Positions 45,601 to 55,289 of a stretch of 64,000 nt of DNA are shown here, piece by piece. Source of the stretch: Prosopocoilus inquinatus (taxonomy: Eukaryota; Arthropoda; Insecta; Coleoptera; Lucanidae); NCBI GenBank assembly GCA_036172665.1, contig CM069872.1:21245001-21309000 (forward strand). The letters are read 5' to 3'. The position numbers were made by a program, and so were the translations under genes. The notes beneath the pieces were generated by a model. That model had not been told where the DNA came from. It made no database searches and saw only the letters and a list, made by a program, of their open reading frames with translations. Position 1 is the stretch's first letter. Each line of letters starts with the position of its first letter.

Positions 45601-48600
45601 GGTTAATCTGACGAAGATGGAACTTGTTCATTTCTAGTACAATTTTATTCGTACATTTCAATTTTTGTTTCAGTAGTCTTTAAAAAGTGACGATAAGTAA
45701 CTTATTTACTAAAATAATAACCTATTTCCCCAGATCTGCACCACTAGTGAAGAATGCTGAATTTTCCATATGATATATCCATCCCTGTATTTCACTTATA
45801 CTGTATGCCAAATTTCAACGATCTACCTCAAACCGTTATAGATATATTTGAAAAAAATATTCTTTTCAAGTAACCTCTTCAGGAGGCTATACCTCAGGAA
45901 TGAAAGAGTTTTGTATGTAGATAAATTAGGTTAAATTGTAATACTTTAATGTGGTCTATACGTGGTATAATTATTGTCATCTTATTGTTGAATCTAAATC
46001 TGTCATTACATTTACCCAAGCTGTCAACATTGCAGAGATACGACTGTCAACTTTTTTTTTCTTATGGGCGTCATATTGGATTTTCATATTTCTAAATAAA
46101 GTTTTTTTCTCCGATTCTAACAATGTATCACACATTATGGTTGACTCGACTTTTTGACCAAAATTTCAATTTTTTAATTTTTACAAAGAGCGCTGTGGAA
46201 ACAATCAAGATGTTGACGCTTACACGGCGCTAGCTAGATCAATTGAAAACGCGGAAGAAATTCTAAAAGCTTGAAAGTCAGAATATTTTAATTGTAAACA
46301 ACTCCTGCTTTCAGTGCAAAATAATTCTTCTAGCTCAACAAATCAAATTCTTTCAAAGCTACCACATTATTAAGTGGTATGAAGAATGAAGAAAAAAAAT
46401 GGAACCGCCCGGCGATAATGAATGACGAATAAAATTTTGTACATTTATAAGAAGCCAGTTAGAAGGAAATACAAATTTCTTTCAAATTGTGATACGATCC
46501 GATGCCGACGAGCCAAATACAAAGTCACCAACGATGAGTAGCTGTTCAAGCAACACAGCGAACATAAAAATCTTCAGTGTCTGAAAACGGATACCTAAAT
46601 TTTCGTAAAAAAAAGTTTCTTATGAAATACGTGGGCTGCTCGAAAAGTTTCTGGAAACGGTATGAAAAAAACGCATATGAAATTTGGTAAACGGTACCAT
46701 TGTTTTTCGAAGTATTCGCCTTTGACGTCAATACACTTTCGTATACGCTCGAACCAATTTCTAAAGCACGTTTTCCACTCTAAAGATGGTACCTCAGAAA
46801 CCAGTGTCCGGAATGTTTCAACCGCTGCTTCAGCCGACGAAAATCGCTCACCACGCATTTTATTTTTGATATTTGGGAACAAAAAGAAATCATTAGGTGA
46901 TAAATCGGGTGAATATGGACAATGAGTCATTAATTCAACATTTTTGTTGGACAAAAAATCAACTGTTTTCGTTTTCGTCAGACGAAGCTATAAATCTATA
47001 GCGAAAAGTTGAGTTTGTTCCCTTCATTTTTCTGTCCGGTTTGAGATTAAAAAAACTTTGTACTTATTATTTTCATCGGACAAGAACAAACTTCAAGCAT
47101 TAGATGCATTCTGAATACGCAAAATATTTATTGCGATTTGTTTTTGATTGGCTAGTTTTTTGCGTATCCGGATGCATCTGAACTAAGCTTTCATTTGCCC
47201 CAAACCACGTGGTATCGACCATTTCTGATCTTTGTTACTCTTAGGGGATGCTCATATTATCTTTCTCTCTCTAATGTTAAAGCCGATGCAGTCCTATTCA
47301 AAATGTTGCTAGAGTCCATCTAACCTTATTACATCATTGGAAAAACGTCAAATTTTTCAAATATGACAGTTAATAAACGCTAACAATTCTAGACCTACTA
47401 GATTTCAGAAAATTTTCCAGCATCCCACGTACAATAATAAACAGTTGATTTCAACAAGAGGGTTTACTCTCTCATGACGCCTGAGTTGCTGATTGTTTAA
47501 CTAAAACGTTTTCTAACAAGAAATAACGGAGACATCGGCTGGCCAGCAGAGGGCCAGATTTATCTCCCACATACTATTTTCTGATGGGTAGGTACAATAA
47601 AACACAAATTTATAATACAAAAAATTACAAAGTTTAAAATACTTTTTGTGGGGTTATGGATATGGATTTTCCAATGACGATTCTTTTGTTTCTTTCAGAA
47701 TTCTGCACCGGGTGTGGTATGTAAAATTGACTGCAGTTTGTCTTATTAAACCCGAAGAACTGTTTTGTACTTAAAGTGGGGGTTGTTTGCAATAAGAATA
47801 TTATATAAATTAAGTGATTTTTAAGAGTGCAGAAATTCTTCCACATTTTCAGTTGGTTAAGCTAGCGCCACATAAGTGTAAAAATCTTGATTGTTTCTAC
47901 AGAGCTCTTCGTAAAAATAAAAAAATAGAAATTTTGGTCAAAAAGTCAAACTAACCGTCATGTGTGATACATTAGGCGTGTTCTTTTTGCCATAAATCTC
48001 ATCTCAACTCAGATAAGCGTCATTTCCGTTGGCATGAACAAGTAAGTATGGACAGTGATTTCGATTTCCTACCTTGTCACTCGTGCACTCCTATTGGTTG
48101 TCAGGTTGAAATACACATTCAAACTTACTTGTTCGCCCGAACGAAAATGACGTTTATCTGAGTTGTAGTGAGTAAAAAGAACACACCTATTGCTAGAATC
48201 GGAGAAAAAATCTGTATTTAGAAATATGAAAATCCAATATGGCGCACATAAAAAAAGTTGATAGTCATATCTTTACAATTTTGACAGCTTGGATAAATGT
48301 AATGACAGATTTAGATTCTTCGTAAAAAAGTGCCTCAATAATGTGTAAGTTATAAATGTCTAGCTTTATCGGTTTTCGATTTAAAAAAAAAAAAACGAAT
48401 ATGAAAAATTTTAGTTTAATTAGATTATTAATTAGCATGAAAACACGCAACTTTGGTCTAATTTAACCGAACTCGTATCTCCTAAGATATGTAAGATCCC
48501 CGTGCTTGGGCTCGAAAAATGGACAGCTTGTAGTTAGTTCTAAGACGTTAACGTTATTGTAACGAATTTATCCAGGCTACAACGAATGTTTCTGAAACGT

Positions 48601-50428
48601 TTCAGTAACGTGACCTACATTGCAAGACACGTTATTGAAACGTTTCAGAAACATTCGTCGGTACCTTTAAATTATTTTAAAATAAAATACTCGATAGCCT
48701 CGATCTCGTTACCTATACCTAACAACTTATTTATTTTAATGTAAGCCGAACCATCAGATAGATATAAATTCGAATTCGAACGGTCCTTTTTTTCCCGGCC
48801 GACTGTCGGGTTAGTTTGCGAGATTGATCGGTCTTGCGAGATTGATTGGTCTCGCGAGAACTCCTTTCCATCCAGCGCCCGTTTATTTATCGAAGTGGCC
48901 CAGAAAGTTCTGTCGCGGAAGCAGACAGACGATCCTTAATTCTTCGAGACCCTGTTGCGTCAGGCTTTGATGCGTGTAGCTTCCGACAAATGTCGATGAA
49001 TCATCAAACTATTAAGTGCTAATACGGGTGGAGTTTAAATAAATATGCAGATAGTGTTACCATTTTACGACTTTACTGAAATATGTATTATATGTAATTA
49101 CACAGTAATTTTCCGTATTTCAATCTTTCTAGGATGTTGAAATTCGAGAATGGAAATCATTTTATTTTACTAATCTTTTCTCCTAAATTTAAAAAGAAGG
49201 CAACTTTGTCTACGCAGATTTTGTTCCTTCTTGTGCTAATTCCGCCAGCTTGAAAACCTTTGGCGACAAATTATGACGTTAAAATATATGTGATACCGAT
49301 CTCTACTAATAAATTATTTTGATACTATGAAAAAACTAAGAAAATCCTCTACATTTTTTTATATATTCCAATTTTTTTGAATTCAGTTGTAAATATGCAA
49401 AGTAAGATCACGACTGATCAGTTAGGGAATCTGCAGCCCTGTTATAGAGTTGTAAATATGTGTATCCGGCAGCTTATGTTTATGTTCTTACCATCCAAAT
49501 TCAAATCAAATTTAAAAATAAATATCATGAAATTTCTGAATGCTTTGAAATATTTCAATGAAATGAGATTTATGTGAAATATTTTACTTTAAATGTTTCG
49601 GCTTTACAACACTACGCACAAGCACCTCGACGTGTAACAACGAAAAAGGGACACCTGATATATGCTACACCAATTATTATCAACCACATTTTTGTTTAGG
49701 TATGTCTTGGGCAGAGGCCCTCGACAAATGGTCAGAACTAACCGGAGCGAAAGAGGGCTTTTATTTATCGCATCAAATTAGAAACAGCAAGCACACTGCA
49801 ATCTTAGCAGTCGCAGTCGACACGGGAATCAAGAAGAAGCCCGAATCTAAGAAAGACCAAATGTATTATGTGTATAGACCGAATACAGGGCAGCAATTCC
49901 GCCAGGAAAGCCTCGCCGAACTGGAAAAGAAGTATAAGAAGGTACAATCGAGTTCGGGAGGAGACATATAATTGTCTTGAAATTATTTGTTTTTGCCAGG
50001 CGGAATCTGAGGCAGCTCAGGAAGCTTGGACGTCGCAGTACGACGCCTCGGTGACAACATGTTCTCACGCATACTGGCGCGGAAACTGTCGCAACGTAAG
50101 TCTTGGACATGACTGTGAGATTGGTTTGAGAAGAAGGACGTACAACGTCGTTTCCGGATCGGTTTTATCAGTGTGGAGTCGGGTTGAAACGGTCCTGGCA
50201 AGTAAAAATGGCACACATAACAACAAGATGCAAGTGATTAGACTTAGAACGGATGACGGAGTGAAAATTGTGGGTGAGTATGGCCCATTAATCTTGATTA
50301 TCTATATTAATAGCGTATTAACGGGATGTTGTTGTACTTAAGGCACTTTAATACCGAAGAACTGCGTCGAAGCGTTAAAAGATGCGCTGTCGTCGGACGC
50401 GGAGAAAGTCGAAGAGAAGGCGTATTAA
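30635..50428 (+). CDS. sno: Strawberry notch, helicase-like transcriptional regulator
   Basis: Nineteen coding exons join in frame for 1319 residues: 30635-30710, 31104-31262, 31405-31539, 31879-32194, 32253-32386, 32446-32856, 39657-39875, 39939-40223, 40275-40379, 40437-40577, 40648-40950, 41369-41572, 41628-42112, 42172-42371, 42425-42489, 42554-42673, 49700-49941, 50000-50273, 50343-50428. Sno/SBNO proteins are nuclear SF2-like helicase-family regulators acting with Notch and EGFR signalling. Visible motifs: acidic N-terminus, [11 protein letters not shown], Walker A-type [11 protein letters not shown] (274-284), DECH box (391-394), [13 protein letters not shown], an Asp/Ser-rich linker (about 661-761), [11 protein letters not shown], and motif VI-like [11 protein letters not shown] (910-920), then the conserved SBNO C-terminal domain (THAYWRGNC). 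Introns 6 (6.8 kb) and 16 (7.0 kb) are full of repeats, and intron 14 is only 53 bp. Intron 9 uses a weak GTCTTG donor. Confidence 0.97.
32857..34259. other. sno intron 6, 5' portion
   Basis: AT-rich intron sequence. GATTTAAATCAA-type repeats lie at 33350-33420. Open frames here were rejected as noise. Confidence 0.4.
34260..35110 (+). repeat. A-rich strand-asymmetric tract with a diverged duplication
   Basis: The plus strand is dominated by AAATAAA and GAAAAA words over about 850 bp. Within it, a segment at about 34862-34930 (GATCGATCGAAGG, TAAATTCAAATCCAGTAAA) is repeated with changes at about 34935-35005. Confidence 0.5.
35200..35420. repeat. Dispersed repeat shared with 58235-58350
   Basis: TAAATTCCATGGACATGGCT and the following ACAGATTCCTGACCTCAAAA are matched, with differences, at 58240-58280 (TAAATTCCGTGGACATGGCT). 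A GC-rich block (GGGCAGTTGCCCGG) precedes it only here. Confidence 0.6.
35752..36224 (+). mobile_element. Element A of the sno intron-6 palindrome cluster
   Basis: Begins CAGGGTGGGTCATTGGTATC and ends GATCGCCCTG, flanked by TA. A second, inverted copy is at 38145-39300. No coding sequence. Confidence 0.75.
36225..37048. repeat. Element B: foldback of about 820 bp
   Basis: The two halves are inverted copies around about 36630. GCTTGCGGTTTTCGAGATAT at 36293 matches ATATCTCGAAAACCGTAAGC at 36962, and GAACTTGAGTTCACTATAAG matches CTTATAGTGAACTTAAGTTC. It is inserted between elements A and C. Confidence 0.8.
37049..38140. repeat. Element C: near-perfect 1.1 kb palindrome
   Basis: Starts CCAGGTGTCCCGCGCCATGT and ends ACATGGCGCGGGACACCCGG, flanked by TA. 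Arms of roughly 510 bp are almost identical, with the loop near 37560-37620. ACTTCCGGTTTCGCCGGAAG is a recognisable internal motif, and diverged relatives lie at 14502, 23560 and 58850. Confidence 0.85.
38145..39300 (-). mobile_element. Element A', inverted copy of A, with a nested insert
   Basis: Begins CAGGGCGTTCCATTT and ends CAATGACCCACTCTG followed by TA. It matches element A (35752-36224) in inverted orientation, apart from the TTAA-flanked insert at 38589-39258. Confidence 0.75.
38589..39258. mobile_element. piggyBac-like MITE nested in element A'
   Basis: The TIR is GGCTAGTCTGACCC at the left and GGGTTAGATCAGCC at the right (11 of 14 positions complementary). It is flanked by a perfect TTAA duplication (38585-38588 and 39259-39262), the piggyBac hallmark. 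The empty site is preserved in element A. No coding sequence. Confidence 0.8.
40951..41368. other. sno intron 11
   Basis: AT-rich intron. The acceptor that keeps the frame is TTGAATTAG at 41360-41368; the nearer AAAAG at 41370-41374 would shift it. No other feature. Confidence 0.7.
43259..43363. repeat. Near-perfect 105-bp hairpin
   Basis: AAGAATACAGCAAAAGA pairs with TCTTTTGCTGTATTCTT, and pairing continues through GCGCTA/TAGCGC to the loop CTAAA at about 43309. The arms are about 50 bases with few mismatches. Confidence 0.75.
44538..44618 (-). ncRNA. Decayed hammerhead motif, family 1
   Basis: Minus strand: stem I GAGC-TAC-GCTTCTG, then CAGATGA (U4 changed to A), stem II AGCCC-type, GAA, palindromic stem III ACTGCAGT, H17 = A, CAGAGG. 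A single core change predicts loss of activity. Confidence 0.5.
44710..44770 (+). ncRNA. Decayed hammerhead motif, family 1
   Basis: CTTCTG, then CTAATGA (G5 changed to A), AGCACTAAATAAGACT, GAA, ACAGCTGT, A, TAGAGG. The core is damaged and stem II weakened. Confidence 0.45.
45327..45985. mobile_element. TA-flanked CAGGGTG foldback element
   Basis: The left end CAGGGTGTTAATGAATAGG and following ACCACGTATAGAC pair with GTCTATACGTGGT near 45955 and the DNA beyond it. The right terminus appears truncated where the next repeat begins. Confidence 0.6.
46631..46954 (-). pseudogene. Mariner transposase 3' remnant with terminal repeat
   Basis: The minus-strand frame contains [14 protein letters not shown], which includes the third catalytic Asp of the mariner DD34D triad, followed by [15 protein letters not shown] and the typical C-terminus [12 protein letters not shown]. 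Only about the last 90 codons remain; the first two catalytic Asp residues are absent. A mariner-like end, GTGGGCTGCTCGAAAAGTTT, lies at 46631. The 5' side is truncated near a hammerhead-family fragment. Confidence 0.85.
46970..47020 (+). ncRNA. Decayed hammerhead motif, family 2
   Basis: CAGACGA in place of CTGACGA, followed by the same stem II (AGCTATAAATCTATAGC), GAAA and GTTGAGT seen at 27189. The core U4 is lost. Downstream CCCTTCATTTTTCTGTCCGG is shared with 27235, marking the same repeat family. Confidence 0.5.
47974..48188. mobile_element. MITE with AGGTGTGTTC terminal repeats, copy 2
   Basis: Left end AGGCGTGTTCTTTTTGCC, right end AGTAAAAAGAACACACCT, flanked by ATT on both sides. 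The uninterrupted partner arm near 46118-46128 gives the empty site, so the 3-bp duplication is well supported. PIF/Harbinger-type insertion is possible. Confidence 0.8.
48319..49699. other. sno intron 16, 3' portion
   Basis: AT-rich intron with the hairpin at 48581-48658 and a GC-richer stretch at 48790-48980 without coding support. Ends with the acceptor TTTGTTTAG before exon 17. Confidence 0.45.
48581..48658. repeat. Hairpin with AAACGTTTC palindromes
   Basis: AACGAATGTTTCTGAAACG at the left is complementary to CGTTTCAGAAACATTCGT at the right, and CACGTTA pairs with TAACGTG. The whole hairpin is 78 bp. Confidence 0.7.
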
Positions 50429-51489
50429 ATCTTGACAAGCAGTCATCGTTCCCCTTGACAGTATTACTCTGTCTAAGTCGAGTGTCAACTCGTCCACTAG
50501 ACTGTGGTGTAGCGTTTGTGTGCAATGCAATTCCCACGGAGTCCCCTCTTAGGACCGACCGTCTTTATTTTCTAATGTAAGCGCGTGTGAGAGAGTTGTA
50601 TTGCATCATCGAGGGTTAAACATGGGGTGCATTCTCATTCACATTACACCGTTTGAAAAACTGTGACATAGATTAGATTAAACTTTAGTACTTTACGTAT
50701 TTATAATTAGTTTAATAACGCTGAATTTTTATAAAGTGTTTTGTTTTGTTTTTTTTTTTTTAAATTTAAATCCGAAGCGAATTTCGTGAATGAAATTATT
50801 ACATTTTGTAGTAGAAGTGTTTCCTTTGTTGATTTAAATGAATGTGTTATAAGTGGATATTTATAAACATTTGAAATTCACGTACTGCACTTTGCATATA
50901 ATTATTAGAGCTTCTTTTTTTCGTTTTTCTTTAAGTCGTGCAGTACACATAAAATTGTCTCGCTGTTGAATAAAAAACAGGAAGGTTTATATAATATTAT
51001 ATTTAAGCTTTTGTAGGAATAAAATTGTGTCTGTGAAGATGGTTTAGTTTCCATGTTAATAATACTTTTGTATTTGCCGAGACCTGTACATTTTTCGTTT
51101 TGTATTTTTAGCAGGATTCACCGTTTCCGTAGTCCTTTTGTATTTATATTCCTTATCATCGTCATCTCTCTCTCTCTTTTTTCTTTGTTGAAACTAGCAG
51201 CATCATGATGCTGAAAGCACATGTAGAGATGATTTCCAAAATAAATGACTAATTTTATTTAAGGGCGCGTTTCAATATAGTGGGGATTGCGTTCTTGGCT
51301 TGTCGGATTGCATGAGTAAATACCGTTTAGGAAGTGGCGGCATCTCTTGCATACGAAGAATATGAACTTTACAGTTTTGCCGGATATATGGTCAATGGTC
51401 AGTGTTGGGCACAATTAAATTACATTGTCAATAAACAATTGACAATAGTTATTGCAGACATTTACAATTAACAATTAATTAATTGTAAT
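50429..51489 (+). other. sno 3' UTR and flank
   Basis: Follows the sno stop codon. Candidate poly(A) signals AATAAA at 50969-50974 and 51240-51245. No other feature before the inverted repeat at 51.5 kb. Confidence 0.55.
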
Positions 51490-53500
51490 CGTAGAAACTA
51501 TTTTGCAATCCGGTAAAAGAGAAAAAGGGTCAGGTTTTTGCTGCACCCACTTGCCACCACCTGTTGTTGAATATGGCGACAAAGAAGCGCTCGGTGCTGT
51601 TTGGACCCAAGTCCGCGATAGAAGACGGACGAGGGCCTACACCAATCCTGAACTTACCTTAGTCTCGGGACCAAGTCGGTCGGACCCTCAAGAACGACGT
51701 TACGTAACTGTGCCCACTCAGTGGAGACGGCGTGGGAAGTCTCAAAAGATGTTACTGAAAAGGGCGCCACCCAGCAATGGTTACGTAACTCGATAGTGCA
51801 GGGGTGTATCCTGTTCCGTCCGCAGAGGTTCCAACACCCTATGACTCGTCTTCGAGCGCCAAAGTCCCACCCCTTAAAAATATGAAGCCCCCGCAAGTTC
51901 CTCAACAACAAAAAAAGTCACCTCGGTCGTAAATCGTACTTTAATTATTATAAACGCAAGTTTCTGCAAATCGCGTAGATCCAAAATTGTATGTGATTAC
52001 GCCCAAATACGGGGCGATCAACGACCACACCTTAAATACGTTCATCTACGGAGTCCAACTCGTGGACAGAAAAAAAAGCGTCTCTACGGGAGTACTCACG
52101 CGTCAGCTTACACCAAAGCATAAACATGTTTCACTTCAATTCTAATCCAAAAGTTCTAACCTAAAGTACATAAAAACATTGAACCCAAAGTACATAAAAA
52201 CATTGAAAACAAATTGAACACAAAAAAAAATTATGGCAATGATCCGGTGTTGCCAACCCTTCAAAGTTGTTGCCTGCTACAAACGGATAATCATTCTGCT
52301 AATAAGGGAAAAAATCCGCTACGCCCGAATCAGTTCGGTTGGGTTAGAAGTTAAAAGCTCATGATAACAATAAAACAACGTCTTTTATGACAAAGAAACA
52401 TTCTTTATAATAGTTTCTTCTTCGCTTGTTTCGTCATCGCTCCCGCGGACGTCATCCACAACTAAAATGCTACTAAGATTCATATTTTGTAACAAAATTG
52501 TAAACTTATTGAATTATTCTTACGTCTTTGGCCTTGGAATGTAAATTATTTAATTTTTTCAACTATTTCACTTGTTTTAAGTATTAGTTGTGTGGTGAAA
52601 TCCTTCTGGTGGATATCTACTAAATTCCGCTACAAAAGCACATATGTATTTCCGCTACACCCTTTGTAAATCCGCTACAGTAGGGAATTCCGCTACGGTT
52701 AGCAACACTGCAGTGATCAAACTTCTGAGGGAACCTCTCAAGCGTGAAGGCAAAAAGTTCGCAAATAAAAGAAATTTACGACAAGGTTTAATGCTTTGAA
52801 GAAGCCCCTCAAACTGATAACAGAACTTTAATGTTAACTTCCAGCAACACTAATAATAAAAAAAAGGACAGGATTTAGTTAAGAAAGAGTAAAGACAATA
52901 ATTTGCGTAACGGAGAGGACAATCCTTGACAGTCACGTTCATTAATTTATTTATTTTAATTATCAATAAGAGACGAATCAAAAAGAAATAATAGAATAAA
53001 TCGACCTTAGTAATGCTTCTGACCCGGCGTCGCCGATTCAGTGTCTATTCTGCTTAGGACGATGCAGCGCCCTCCTCGACGGAGCTTAAGATGGCGGCTG
53101 CCGGCTTGTCCCTTTGTAACAACACGTACGCCGATGGAACGCCGATATTACAAAGGGATTCGTCAGCTCACGTCTGTAGCGACCTGACGGCCTAGGCCCC
53201 CTTGCCTGGGACTAGCACTGTAAAAACGGAGAACGAAAAGGGAACAAGTGATAAAAGAATCACCACGAGGTCATCAAAAAGAAAACTCACCCTACGTAAC
53301 GTAGGTGCTGAATGACCACGAGATCGTCAGAAAAAAACCGCTTGACACTCGATGAGAATATAACGATGGTGACGGAAATCTACAAAAATGCGGGCAATCC
53401 AACTCAAACTTCCAAACCGGCTGCACACGCCGTGGGCGATAATTCACCTGTACTCGAAGCGTCCCCGCTGGCGTTCATTCCCACTCCGATCGCAACACTA
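51490..53500 (+). mobile_element. Unidentified element, copy 1 (decayed coding sequence)
   Basis: Homologous over its length to the inverted copy at 55290-56720. Shared pieces include a start-like ATGGCGACAAAGAAGCG region near 51572, ACTCACGCGTCAGCTTACA near 52096, and CCCCCTTGCCTGGGACTAG near 53198. The inferred frames are interrupted by stops and frameshifts, and this copy holds a nested insert at 52250-52710. Translated segments such as DHTLNTFIYGVQLVDRK and STGVLTRQLT are conserved between copies, so the ancestor was coding. I do not recognise the family and found no reverse-transcriptase or transposase motif. Confidence 0.6.
52250..52710. mobile_element. Small TIR element with TCCGCTAC repeats
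   Basis: Ends GTGTTGCCAACC and GGTTAGCAACAC are inverted repeats. TCCGCTAC occurs five times, near both ends. The other copy of the host element lacks this DNA, so it is an insertion. Confidence 0.65.
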
Positions 53501-53529
53501 AACTGACAGGAATCTGAGCGTAACAACTC

Positions 53530-54125
53530 CTGTGTCCAATATTTCGAAATGTTTCAGTCCGATATTTCAATACGTATCGGTAACCGATACTCGACACGTA
53601 TCGAAATTCGATACACAATTTCCTGTATCGCCCACCTGTAATGATAATTATTAAAGAAAATAATTTACGTAACGAACGGGACATTCCGGGATTGTCATTA
53701 ATTATTATTACAGGTGGGCGGTATTGGGTAACAGACGGGATATTCCAGGATTGTCCTGTCCGTTATGCAAATTATTGCCTTTCATTACGAATACAGACAA
53801 TAATTTACGTAATGGATAGGACAATCCTGAACTGTCCCGTCCGTTACGCAAATTATTATCTGTAGTTATTGATAGAGGTGGGCGATACGGGAAATTGTAT
53901 ATCGATTTCCGTTATGATTTCTGTGTTCGAGTGTCAGTTATGTTTCAAATTGGTCACATGTTTAAAACAAAAGTTATGATTTATTTTATAAATATTTTAT
54001 TCACTGACAAAATTTTAATTAATCAGTATGTTCGAAGGTTCAACTTGTTTTTCGATCTTCTACCTTATACGTGCCGGAATATCGATATCCGATATTTCGT
54101 TACGTATCAATATTCGATAGCGTCA
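53530..54125. repeat. TATCG-rich inverted repeats with GTAACGGA motif cluster
   Basis: CCTGTATCGCCCACC near 53623 is inverted as GGTGGGCGATACGGG near 53877. Between them, AATAATTTACGTAACG-type motifs followed by GGACAATCC occur several times in both orientations. Further GATATCGATATCC-like sequence follows to about 54120. Confidence 0.6.
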
Positions 54126-55289
54126 ATATAAAAATGAAAAAAATTTAAAAAAATGTACTTAATCGCGTTTAAGTTAAAACTGGGGCGATTAATTTTCGGA
54201 AATGTTATTGCCAATCAAACTGAAAAGCGCTAGGAAAACTCGACGAATACGTTCTGAATGAAGTAACATTTGCGGCGCCATCTCTTAATCCGCGCCTTAC
54301 ATGTTTTGCTATTTGCAAAAAACTGAAGAATGTTGGATTAGGAACGTTCTGAAAACGACTTCGAAAAAATACAATTTTAAGCGCGAAGTGAAAGAATTTA
54401 CGAGATTTTTTACGCCATCTGTTACTCTGAGTAGTAACTTAGTCCTCTTTATTTGGGGAGGGGGGAGGGGGGGGTGCGATTTCGAAGCAACTGGAAAACG
54501 CTAAGAAAATTCAAGAAATAACTTATTTCGAAAAAATAAAGCCGATCAGAAATACCTAAAAGAAGTTTCAAATGTAAGTAGCGCCATCTGTTAAGCTGCA
54601 GTCGTAATTAATTTCGTTCAGTTATAATAATTGGTGCAAATCTTCGAAACGTATTCCCCTCCTGGGTTGGGATTCTCCTTAACCTCACTTCAATTTACTG
54701 TCATCCTCAGAGCCATCTAGTTCAACTCTAGTGAACCTAGGAATTTCATGTACATACATGTACATAGTTTTAAGCAAAATCTGCCTTCCCAGCAAAACAT
54801 TGCCGTTGGTTTACTAATTATTTACTAATTACTAATATAGACTAAAATTACTCACCACTCATGCTGTGATTATTTCTTAAAATAATATTTTCTGTTAATG
54901 TGTGTGACATCGATTGATTTATTTATTTTAAAGTAATTTCCACTTCCATTTCAGTTTAAAAATGGATAACGTCGTAGCTTACGCTTTGTGGAACGTATTA
55001 CATATATACGTATTTTTAAGTCAAATTAGTACCTAAGTTTAGAAAAAATATAGTAGTTCTTTTCTCGTACTATTTACGTTGTTACGGTGAGTTTTCTGTA
55101 ATCAAGTTTGGCGTTAGTTTGTTTTCTTTTCCCCCGCGCTCTTGACTCTCCGATGTTTAGATGTCGCCTGTTGTCCCACTTTTGAAGCGGCTATTAGATC
55201 GCGTTACACTCTTGGTGGGAGAAAGCGCAGGTCGACACACGTTTGAAAAAAAAAACAAATTCAATTATCGCTAACGACTGGGCGTGGCT
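54126..55289. other. Unassigned intergenic segment
   Basis: No gene recognised. A G-rich run (4, 6 and 8 Gs separated by single As) is at 54455-54474. Confidence 0.4.

Larger units (their letters stand above)
45990..48318. repeat. Inverted-repeat pair (arms of about 230 bp) with nested elements
   Basis: GAATCTAAATCTGTCATTAC at 45990 is exactly complementary to GTAATGACAGATTTAGATTC ending at 48318, and the arms keep pairing through CTTGATTGTTTC near 47893. The right arm is interrupted by a MITE. The mariner remnant and a hammerhead fragment lie between the arms. Confidence 0.7.

Noticed and set aside
51503..51796. 97-codon open frame as a stand-alone gene
   Set aside because: It is one broken frame of the decayed element; the homologous copy near 56.5 kb has stops and shifts at different places.
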